From positions 141,501 to 205,500 of the forward strand of contig CAJQUW010007563.1 in assembly GCA_907163375.1 (NCBI GenBank): a stretch of DNA of 64,000 bases, in the 5' to 3' direction. The translations under genes were made by a program, and so were the position numbers. Under the pieces are notes generated by a model. It worked only from the letters and a program-made list of their open reading frames with translations. It did not search any database and had not been told where the DNA came from. Origin of the DNA: Prostheceraeus crozeri. Its lineage: Eukaryota > Platyhelminthes > Polycladida > Euryleptidae. This document shows positions 47,351 to 64,000 of this stretch, one piece after another; position 1 is the first letter of the stretch; every line of letters begins with the position of its first letter.

Positions 47351-47569
47351 TGTAATGTTTTCAGTTAGAGTCGCATGCACATCAGTATTGACTTTGCCGT
47401 ATGTACATGTCAGAGAATCAAAACAAGCACTTCGTGGTCGAAACTAGTTCTGTGTATTTTTCATAAATTTCTCCAATAACAAAGTTCATTAGAAGTTAGG
47501 GTATTTAAAGGAACAGTTTGCTGTGAACAAACAAACGTCATATAATGTCATAGATTTCACTATGCCACA
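47351..47569 (-). repeat. LTR element, 5' LTR
   Basis: 219 bp, same sequence as the 3' LTR. The primer-binding-like site lies directly inside it (about 47332-47350). Confidence 0.95.
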
Positions 47570-47780
47570 CCTATATCATTTCCCTTATCATATGGAGTTC
47601 AATGGTGATACATGGAAAGCGAGATATCATCTCAAACCATAGAAAAAATGAAACGAACTTCCATTCAAGTCAATGATAGTTGGTTTCATTATTTATGTCA
47701 GTGAGTATAGTTGATATGATATAACAATATATCATGTTATTCATAGACATCCCTGATAGCAGTCTCTGAAATTTCGCGGA

Positions 47781-48160
47781 ATAGTTGAAACTTGAAGGAC
47801 AACGGTGGGTTTCACTCCTTTTTTCTATTTTATTGTCCAGTAATTTAAGGGCCAATTACTGTAACGGCAGTGTGATGCGGTGCGTTAAATATGGCAATGA
47901 GATGAATGCTACTAAACTGTGGGAGCTCATATTTTTGGCTAATGGCAGGAAAATATGAGCTCCCACAGTTTTAGTAGCATTCAAGAACTCCGTTTTATTG
48001 CCATATTTAACGCACCGCATCATACAGGCGTTTCAGTAATTGTTCCTTGAAGTGTCTGTGGCACGAAGCGCCGGCCGTTCTCGAACGCTTTTTGAAATTA
48101 CTTTTACTTGGTCAATAAAATACAAAGAAGGAGTGAAACCCAACGTTGTTCTTCAACTAT
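47781..48160. repeat. Fold-back repeat beside the Tc1 transposon
   Basis: Inverted arms begin ATAGTTGAA on the left and end with its complement at 48160. The inner arms match closely (TGATGCGGTGCGTTAAATATG, then CTGTGGGAGCTCATATTTT), with an approximately 10-bp loop at 47938-47950. The outer right arm contains about 50 bp absent from the left. It starts 25 bp beyond the right end of the Tc1. Confidence 0.85.
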
Positions 48161-50110
48161 ATCGCTAAGAAACACCCTGTTCCTGACCATAAACTGAACT
48201 CTGAAACCGCACAGTTTGGCGTGCTTAATGTTGAACTGGCTACTCGTTGTTCGATTGCTGTGGTATTATGTCAGCAGATTGTGCCATTTCATTAGCGTTA
48301 CATATTTAAATGCTTCCTTTCTACTCAAACAGAAGACGGACGATCTGTCTAATTCTGTGAGACTACCAAAGTTATGCCGAAATTCAATCCACTCTCATGC
48401 TGACAAGCAATTTTTAAGAATCAATGCCGCATAATGACACAAGATGTTAAGTCTACGTGTATGCTTGACTACGATGGAGATATCAATATTAAGAACATTC
48501 TCAATAGATTTCTCTCAGAACCTCAAGAATTTCGTTGGGGACAACAAATCGTAGGAAGACTATTGGAAATTAACGTCTTCTGACTGATTCAGCAAACTTT
48601 TATTTCACAAAGAGACGTGCAATGGGCGTTTGCACTATTTCACACAAGTTAAAAGGGCGTTTACAATATACTAGTTTTAAAATCAATAATACGGGTAGCA
48701 AATGATGTCATATGCAGAAATAAAACTAATCAATCGATTTGAAATACTCTAAAGTACTCACATATTGAAACTGACATATGGATGAATGTTAGTTTAGATG
48801 TTGTATAATGAAATTATCCAAAATTTTGAAGCCAGTCTCAAAACCATGATTTTCGTCATCCGCTTCTTTGTCAACGTTGCGACAGTTTGTGCACTGTAGC
48901 GGCAATAGTAAAAATTTTGAGGAAGTTTGGAAAAGAACTATTGAACTTATTTGAATAAAACATACATAATAGCACTAGCTACATCGTACGTATTCTGAAG
49001 ACATCAAAATGTTTTATGGAAAAGTGAGAATATGACATTTTAAGCCAAAAGAGTCATGATTTTGTGATAACTTCACAATATCACTATTTTTTCCTACACT
49101 GCTATTCACAAAGTCCCAAATGAGTAATAGAAAGGATACTGAACCTGAGTACTAATTACGACTAAGAAATGAGTCCCAAAACCTAGCACTCTTTGAGTTC
49201 GAAAATGTCAGCACTCAGTTTATTTGGGTTCGACAGCCCTGTACTTAATTAGTACTCATTTTATGAGTTGCATAGGACTAGCACCTCCACTAGTCGATAA
49301 ATATCATACGGCATATATAACCCGCAGCATCCCATATGCACATCCATCTATAAGAACTGCTGTCGAAATAAAACACAAATGCATTTGGATCAATTAAATT
49401 ACATTCTTCTTGCAGAAAATGATTAAATACAGAATACATTGAATAACGCTTATGATCAAACAAGGTTGACGTATGTTCTTTGGCAGAGGAAATATGTAGA
49501 CTTTATGCAAGGGTAATAAGTCAATTACATAGTAAGTGAATCAAAATTGTCAGATGAAGTCAGAAAGTGGTAATAGCATCAATAGTGAAATTAAAACATC
49601 CAACTTAGAAATCTTCTGCCATGTTTTTGAATTTTTTGCAAATTTGCACTTTACCGTTCACGATTATAAAAATGACAACTCACATGCCGAACGAAGTCAT
49701 AACATGTCCACACGGAGAATTTGCAAATCGGCTGATTCGGTTTTAAATCATCATCATTGAAGTGACAGGAACATGTATGCACAGGTGGCGTCGGAACAAA
49801 GTTAGTTCGATGAATGCTTCTGATCATAATTGATCTCCTAAGATGATCATTAAGAGGAAATCGATGAAATGTCCCAGGTTGGTTTGTAGGATTATGCTTC
49901 GCTATATCCACTTCGACATGCAGGAATACGGCAAATATTCACTAACAGTTATGAGCACTCGCTACCTGAGACAATCGACCCGCTCGGCCGAGTGACAAGT
50001 TTGCTGCAGGAACTATATGAACAACTGTGTTTACTTGTTGAGAGGTGTAGGCTTTGTCTCATCACTGTCGACAGTGCACACTCGTGATCGCCTATCTTAT
50101 CTTGAAATAC
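48161..50110. other. No recognisable gene
   Basis: AT-rich; ORFs up to 86 codons (49651-49911 minus) without motif. Confidence 0.55.
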
Positions 50111-50828
50111 TAGCAGTCCGGTAACCAGATTGAGTTTCTGCAGGGAACGAGACCGAAAATGAGACTTTCACAGAATGATGTACATCTTCTGTCTACTACG
50201 AGTCTGCACGAGTTCTGCTGGCGAGTTCTAGCGAGTTCCTCTTCTTGTAAGACAGGATGAAAGAAAAATACATTTAAATCCAGTTGAATGCAGATTGCAG
50301 TTTTTGGCAAAAATGAAATTTTCTATATTTTCCCTTATCAACTGGAAAGTACTAGATATAAATTCATAATTTCTGGCATGGAATGTCTTCAGGTCATTTC
50401 CTATGATGTGCATGTGCTATTATCATGCTTCTGATGCATGTGAGAATGTGGTTGAATGTGGATAAAGTTGATCAAAATGTTTGTGTTTGCCGACATTAAA
50501 AGGTAAATGTGTCTATCTTCATAGACAGGGGTGCATGAACATGAAAGCAAATGACCTGAAGACATTCCATGACAAGAGGCATGATTCTGGGCTTAGTACT
50601 TTTCGTTTAATCAGAGAAAACATAGAAAATTTCATTTTAGCCAGAAACTGCAATCTGTGTCCCATTGGATTCACATGTTTTTTTCTTTCATCCTGTCTGA
50701 CAAGAAGAGGAACTCAATAGAACTCGGCAGACGCACCGATTCGTAGTAGGCAGAAAATGCACATCATTCTGTGAAAGTCTCATTTTCGGCCTCGTTCCCT
50801 GCAGAAACTCGCTCTAGCTACCGGACTA
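50111..50828. repeat. Fold-back repeat, about 280-bp arms with matching reading frames
   Basis: Outer ends TAGTCCGGTA-like and TTTCTGCAGGGAACGAG are inverted copies; arms of about 280 bp flank a central segment of about 140 bp. Reading outward, both arms keep a frame open giving similar peptides: NDLKTFH, LIRENIENF, NCNL and LSSCLTRRGT occur in 50228-50413 (minus) and 50481-50720 (plus), roughly 70 percent identical. No known family. The shared frame may be accidental. Confidence 0.8.
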
Positions 50829-53800
50829 TAGACAAAATGTCTGTTCTCCAAATCGAAGCGTTCACTGTCATTGCCAGCTGCACACTGAGTCGCTGAATTT
50901 GACCTCGTCTAGTCTTCTTTATTGGTACTGACATTTAATCATATTAGTATTTAATAGGCATTTAGGACTTCTGTGAATTGAAGGTCGGTAAGCTTAGCAC
51001 TCTTCCGTTAACCACTCAGATTCGCACTTAAATAGGACTCAATGATTTCCGGTGTGGTTCATCAATTTTGATGACCATGTTATCAAAAGAAAGCGCAGAA
51101 AATGCTCGCTCTCCTCGTGCTTGATTCATCATCATATTCACATGATTTCTTACTGAAAAATTGTGATTTATACATTGAGCGATTTTCATAGTTTGAGCAC
51201 TGCTTAGCAAATGCAATAGCGGATGCAAGATAGCTCATTTAAAATCTGAGAATATAAGCCAACGAATGATGTATGGCACGCTGTAAGGCGATGTTCAGGA
51301 GTCTCGCACAGAGGGACCAGATTCTTTCTTCTTCTCTCTCTCAAATTTCATGGCCTTATTTTCATGGAGGAAAGTACCCGAGAAAGTTCTCATTCTCTCT
51401 TGTACATTTGTTCTGAGCTGAGGAAGACTATCGTCGAAAGCGTCTCCGAACTAACTCGGCATTTGCCTTCTCACTTTTGAATAATCAGAGTGGGCTCTCC
51501 TTCATAACTTCTTCCTCATGGCTTCGTGCGTGCATAGTTCTCTCTGGTTTAAGAAAACTCTCTCCCTCCCTCTTACACACAATATTGCATTTAGCCAAAA
51601 GATCACTCCCGACAGTCAATGCCTTTGCAGTCTCCCCTCATCTACATCTTATTATTTTCATTCCGACACCATTTCTCATAGTTGTAGTGAACGACTTCCT
51701 GTCCCTTGTAATTTGTGTGCACACATTCTAAGCTTTTTCTCAGACTTTCTATTTCCAGCCCTATAATTTCCTTTCTCGACTGATGAAGCCTATGAGAGGT
51801 AAAAATGGAGAATAAAAACTGCCCTCCATCAAATTCTTTTTGTTTTCGACGAAGCGCTTGGGATCCCCTCGAGTCAGAGCGTGTGACACGGGCTTCTTGA
51901 CCTCGTTTTTATCTCTTCCTCCTTCTATTAACTTTTCTTATTTCTTAGGTAAATCATATACGTCAACTGTCCTTCTCTACCGTCTAACTTTCTCCGGTAA
52001 GCATTCTTTTGATCTGAAATTGTGAATCATTATATGAATAAGAAGTATGACTGAGTGAGAACGGAAATATTAAGTCAATGTACATAAAAAAGTATAAACA
52101 AATTCAAAAGTCAAAAATTCAGACTGCGGAAATTCAGGACTTCAGATGCTTTGAAGGGAGCGTTGACTGTCGCATAACTGCGTAGTTCGATGCAACATTG
52201 GCCGGAGCGTTTGAACTGAGGCGGAATCATGGAATACAGAAGGAGTGTAGTTGAATCTTTATTTTTTTTTTTTATCCTTGAGAGATAGTTAACTGAAGAT
52301 TTTTGGAGAATGTCAGAAAAATGATAAGCAATTTCATATGGACATTGAAACGAATGGATAAGACGTTGACAACGTTTTTTTTATACAAGTCGATTATACG
52401 AAGACTCTTCTGAGGTAAAGATAAAAATAATACAATAGATTCTGAATTATGTAGAAGCACGCTGAAGACCAAAGATTTGAATTACACGCAGATCATATAA
52501 ATTCTGAGAGCATACAATCGTAGATTACATTTGCGAAGGATATTTATGAGGTGTGCGTAGGTCCCACGAAAGTTTGATATATAGCTGAAGTTACACCGAG
52601 AACACAAAGTGAGTCAGCAGATTGAATTCCTAGAATAGAAACAACCGGCTTCGAACATACTAAAAGTTCACTTTGGATATGTTCAAGTCAAGGCTAGCAT
52701 TGGCATTTACAAATTTTACTTTTTCAAAACATTCACGAAGAACTTGTTCTGAAGTCACAGAGCTTTTTCAATATTTTTAAAATAAATACATCGTCAGCGA
52801 ATCTTTTGGTGGCATTGCAATTAACCAAACTCTTCTATCTCATAATGCATCTCCTAAATAGCTATTTAAAATACGAATTTCGAATGCTTGTAACTAACAT
52901 TATGCCGTGTATGGTATGTTTTTGAATACTAGACGCACGAAGCACAATTGGCTGGGGCTACTACTCAAAGGTGACCGAATGGTAACCATCTTATCCATGG
53001 AAATCATTTGCACAGACATGCAACAAGTACTCATGAAATGCATTTGATTACAACATATATAAATTAATCACTTAACAGTGCAATTAATTGCAATTCCTAA
53101 TTACATCTCAGTCAAAGTAATTGATTAGAATGACAAATTTCTACATTTTCATCAATTACATTTCGGTTAGGCTACTACTTTGCAAATACCTTAGATATTT
53201 GCCGGTACCAAAGAGTATGTACATGTATGTAGAGTGTCGACTCAGAACAATGTTAGCATGAAATGAACATTTTTATATAAGAAGATTCAGCTTCTTGCAT
53301 TCCTGCTGTCCAAAAATGTATTTGATCACTTTTTAAAAAGCCATTTTTTGCAAATTATTCCTGTTTACCTGCTAGCGACTTGCAATCTCAGACTTCAATA
53401 TATAAGTGGTATGAAGCTTTTAAGAATGGAAGCATGATTGCAAACATCTTAATTAATCGGAGATCAAGCTGATTAGAAAAGGACATTTCATGAACCGCTT
53501 TATAATGCAAGTCTTCATACAAAAGTTCTATTCTGCTTCTTGGTTAAGATTTCAAGTTTGATAACTTAGTATATCTAATTCATGCAGCTTCCATTGCACA
53601 TGCATCTGTTGAGTCAATTCTCAACAAATTAAGCTTCATATCTTATCTGAATAGTGTTGTGGACCCTGTAATCCTCTAAGTTGATTATTATCATTGTTTT
53701 TGATTGTGGTGTTCTGCTCTTTCAGTGCCGGCAGTTTAAGTGACATGATCAAGCTCAAGAAAATACTCTTATTAATAAGGCTGAGCAGCAAAGCAAGGCA

Positions 53801-55390
53801 GCTTCATTGAAGCTTATTTAATGAGCATTCCCTCTCCAAGGACATAACACGAAAATTTTCCGTGCCCAATCAATTCCGTGGTAATTTCTTCAAAACTGTG
53901 AAAACTGGCATATCTCTCATTTGGCACTGGGTCACAACTCAGAGTGCCAAAAGAGTTCATTCACTAAAATCGAAAATTCATACACATTGGGGCCGGATTT
54001 AATTAATACTGAGTTGCTACTCTCCCTAATATGCCTGCTCTACGGCTGATGCTACACTACATGTATGTCTATAACACATATAGTGTAGCAACGATAACTT
54101 AGTCTTCCACCACATCTTTTTCCCGGCCATACCAAGGTTAATTCCATTTTCCCTGGAAATCAGACGACGCTTGTAGCGTTGATATAAAATTGTCGTCTTT
54201 TTCTTCTTCCCCAAGTGCCTTCGCCTTACGTTTAATAAAAAGCTGTATTGATTTACTGCATGACAGAATCAGTGAACAATACAGAGTATACGGTGGCAAT
54301 ATGTGAAGACAATGAATTGAAAATAGAATTGTTTTCCATAACACAAAGCAATAAAAATTAACAGTGGATAAAAACACGAATTATTCAAACTGAAGATTCA
54401 AAGTTCAAACTGTAAGATTCAAACTGAACTTGCAGTGCTGATATATCGAAGCTTGCTGATTCTAGGAGATTTTATTAAGTTGATATTTATGACTATGACA
54501 TATCTCTGGTAAAATTCTTACTGATTTAAAGATTTTAACCGTGGCTTCTACTGTAGAAGAACTTGCTTGCCTTTGCCTCTCTCTTCCGGGGTGTAAATTA
54601 AGTAACAGTGGTCTTCTGATTTTGTTCTCCGATCGGTAAATTTTGTCCCAAAACTCTTTGAATGAAATCACCTGCAGCTGCAAACCCGGTGCACATCTGC
54701 ATGGATGTAAGCATGATAACGCACACCTTATCGACGAGAGTAAAGTATTTTAAACTGCGTTTTACATGAATACTCATGGATACATGGATAAAAATGTAAT
54801 TGATCACAATTATCAATTACAGAAATTTAGCAATAGCAAATGCAGCACTAGTCTGCAAGTCTAACGAAATTGACACATTTGCGAAATTTTTATATTTGCA
54901 CGTGTAGTCTTCATCGATTTTGGAATTGTTTATTGTGTTCATTGATTTCAGAAGATACTGCTTTAATTTTGGCATTACACTTAAGTTCTTAGAATTGCTA
55001 ATATTATGTACATTAAAATTCAAATGTGTAAAATTGAGATATGCTGCACGTCTGAGATTGTAATTTATCTGTTATCGTTATGCATGCAATGGTTGAAATG
55101 TTATAATGCAAGCCCCGGAGATGGAGGGGCCTACAGAAGTGCATATACATGCGACATCGTCCGGCAGTCTAGATCCGCTTGAATAGTGACTGCGGTTGAT
55201 CAGTAAGGTAGTCATTATTCGCATTCGCATTGCATTTGCTAGAGGTTTGCCGCTGCTGAATGCAGTTCACATTATTCAACAAGAAATAGCTATTTTTATC
55301 CCAATTTTTAAAATGTCCTTCAGCAAGAAAATGTTATTTACTAACGCTCTGCGTCCTCTTCCTATTCTTTTTCCTGCTATTATTATCTCA

Positions 55391-55393
<3 letters not shown>
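50829..55393. other. No recognisable gene; hairpin at 51418
   Basis: Includes a pyrimidine-rich block at about 51300-51960 with overlapping open frames but no motif, a T run at 52261-52274, and blocks rich in AATTAATT-type words near 53050-53160. No gene is supported. Confidence 0.5.
51418..51451 (+). other. Hammerhead-like hairpin, third type
   Basis: CTGAGGA, an AGAC/GTCT stem with a 13-base loop, then CCGAAC. Same plan as 13424-13452 but with a weaker 3' core (GAAC, not GAAA). Confidence 0.2.
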
Positions 55394-62903
<7,510 letters not shown>

Positions 62904-64000
62904 TCATCATCATCATCATCAGCCGTTTGTTCTTCACTTCTGAATACAGGCCTCGCCAAGGATCCTCCAATTTCTCATGTCTTCCGCCCTCCTTCCCCAG
63001 TCGACACCGCTCCAGAAGTCGTCTAGGTCTTCTCCCCATCTAGTGGGCGGTCTTCCTTATTTTCCTTCATTCTGGATATATGTCCATCCTACTTCGATTT
63101 CGCCTTCTTGATGGTTATGAGCAAGTCTATTAGGTCCGTCTGCTGTATTACCCATGCATATGTTTTTCTGTCTTCCCATCTAATGTTTTCCATGCTTCTT
63201 TCCATCTTGTGCTGAGGTGCTACTATCTTTTCTTCATCCTTTTATTTAGTGTCCATGTTTCAGCGGCGTATGTCATGCAGGGCATCACACAAGCTTCGAA
63301 TAGCTTCTTCTTCTATCTCCTGGGAGCTCTACCCTCTAATATACCAAACACTTTCCAACCGCACACGATTCTCCACTTGATTTCATCATCCTGGTTTTTC
63401 TTATTTAGGGAAAATTTCTGTCCCAGATAGTTATACTCTTCGCACTCATTAATTGCGTCATTATCTATTCTTATTTGCTGCTGTTGACATTCCGCTTCGA
63501 ACATTACTTTTGTTTTCTTTTTGTTCATTATTTGACCGTGCCGTCTGCTTTCCGTTGTCAGGTCTTTAAGCATTCTCTAGACGTTGACTAGACGTTGCTA
63601 GCAAGACGACATCGTCCGCAAAACGAGGATTTGTCAAACGTTCACCATTAATGCTGTCCTTCTTCTTGCCAATCAATGTTCCGGACAAGTAGTAAAAAGT
63701 TTTGGTGAGATGGTGTCTCCTTGGCGTACTCCCTTCTTAATGCTGATGTCATTTGTGGGCTCTTCCAGACGGAATCTTATTTTTGTGTCTTCGTAAATGT
63801 TTTGCAGTAGTGTATGCCTTATTTATACCGTGTGTTTTTAAGGTACTGCAGACAGACGACATCTCCATTGAATCAAATGCCTTTTGGAAATCAATAAAGG
63901 GAGTGTTATATATACAATGGGCATATTATATTCCTAACATTTTTCTTTTAGTTGTTTAACTGTATGCAGATGGTCTATCGTTGAAACCCCATCACGGCAT
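62904..64000 (-). mobile_element. RTE-type LINE, 3' portion, running off the window
   Basis: Minus-strand relic of a non-LTR retrotransposon. From the right edge inward it reads FIDFQKAFDSME (RT motif A), RFADDVVLLA (active site, about 63600-63640), NKKKTKVMF and YNYLGQKFSLN (in 63313-63573), CVMPCMTYAAETWTLNK, then GRPPTRWGEDLDDFW with WGRRAEDMRNWRILGEA just before the stop at 62934. It ends in an ATG/CAT trinucleotide tail at 62904-62921, as RTE-type elements often do. Several frameshifts and stops are present. The N-terminal APE nuclease would lie beyond 64000. Confidence 0.85.
63313..63573 (-). pseudogene. RTE-type LINE: part of reverse transcriptase palm/thumb
   Basis: An 86-codon open stretch with NKKKTKVMF, a loop, IDNDAINECEEYNYLGQKF and DDEIKWRIVCGWKVFG. 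These follow the active-site FADD of the same element, which lies in a different frame just upstream, and precede the AETWTL segment. They are diagnostic of RTE-group reverse transcriptases. The start is not native. Confidence 0.8.

Larger units (their letters stand above)
42680..47569 (-). mobile_element. LTR retrotransposon, Gypsy superfamily, Mag-like; young
   Basis: A fossil copy on the minus strand, 4.9 kb, bounded by two 219-bp LTRs that look identical by eye. It is flanked by the 5-bp target duplication CCTAT (42675-42679 and 47570-47574). Parts in order are gag with zinc knuckles, protease, reverse transcriptase, RNase H, and integrase. A primer-binding-like TGGCGACTAGGA follows the 5' LTR and a purine-rich tract precedes the 3' LTR. 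Gag and pol overlap in different frames, as the family uses frameshifting. The copy looks nearly whole, with about one break. The part order and primer site suggest the Mag lineage. Identical LTRs mean a very recent insertion. Confidence 0.93.
41388..47756 (-). mobile_element. Tc1-type transposon, split by an LTR element
   Basis: The Tc1 element has inverted ends at 41388-41438 and 47684-47756, sharing CAGGGATGTCTATGAAT and, further in, ACTCACTGACA and AATGAAA words. Without the nested LTR retrotransposon (42680-47569 plus one target copy) it would be about 1.47 kb, normal for Tc1. The transposase gene lies on the minus strand in 41570-42594 with one frameshift. The outermost bases and TA target duplication could not be fixed exactly. 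Confidence 0.85.

Overview
The window is eukaryotic and almost certainly from an invertebrate animal. It is AT-rich, has no operons and no bacterial-type genes, and is packed with relics of metazoan mobile elements: several Penelope-like elements (PLEs) with GIY-YIG endonuclease, an R2/R4-type LINE with a restriction-like endonuclease, an RTE-type LINE, Tc1, hAT and piggyBac-type DNA transposons, a Gypsy/Mag-type LTR element, fold-back repeats and two decayed tRNA-like sequences. The species cannot be named from this. I found no convincing host protein-coding gene. The stretch looks like an intergenic or intronic, transposon-rich region, although short exons would be invisible to me.

Layout. 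1-3.6 kb: nothing recognised. 3.7-6.6 kb: a nearly full-length but broken PLE and the tail of a second PLE, both on the minus strand. 6.86-7.41 kb: an almost perfect 260-bp inverted repeat. 8.4-10.2 kb: a GC-richer island with a 297-codon minus-strand ORF of unknown function. 11.2-12.2 kb: two non-autonomous DNA transposons; the second is hAT-like with a perfect 8-bp target duplication. 13.3-13.65 kb: a direct repeat holding a hammerhead-like hairpin. 15.7-17.2 kb: a LINE relic. 18.4 kb: a tRNA-like relic. 19.0-20.1 kb: a third PLE between inverted repeats. 23.7-24.3 kb: a fold-back. 26.2-27.2 kb: a piggyBac-like element with TTAA duplications. 28.1-29.9 kb: a fourth PLE bounded by inverted repeats of 213-245 bp. 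35.8 kb: a decayed tRNA. 38.7-39.2 kb: a deleted Tc1 transposase. 40.2-40.6 kb: a fold-back. 41.4-47.8 kb: a Tc1 transposon with a young LTR element nested inside it. 47.8-48.2 and 50.1-50.8 kb: more fold-backs. 55.4-55.6 kb: a long TA/CT microsatellite. 62.9 kb to the end: an RTE-type LINE running off the window.

The most interesting biology is structural. At least four distinguishable PLE copies lie in 64 kb. The two most truncated ones both start at or just before the reverse transcriptase active-site motif and are framed by inverted repeats. Hairpins resembling a hammerhead core recur, one of them next to a PLE. Five fold-back repeats with arms of roughly 85-280 bp span a range of ages. 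The LTR retrotransposon inserted in the flank of a Tc1 transposon with a clear 5-bp duplication, so the order of events can be read directly.

All calls rest on reading by eye. Family names come from motif recognition and have not been checked against a database.
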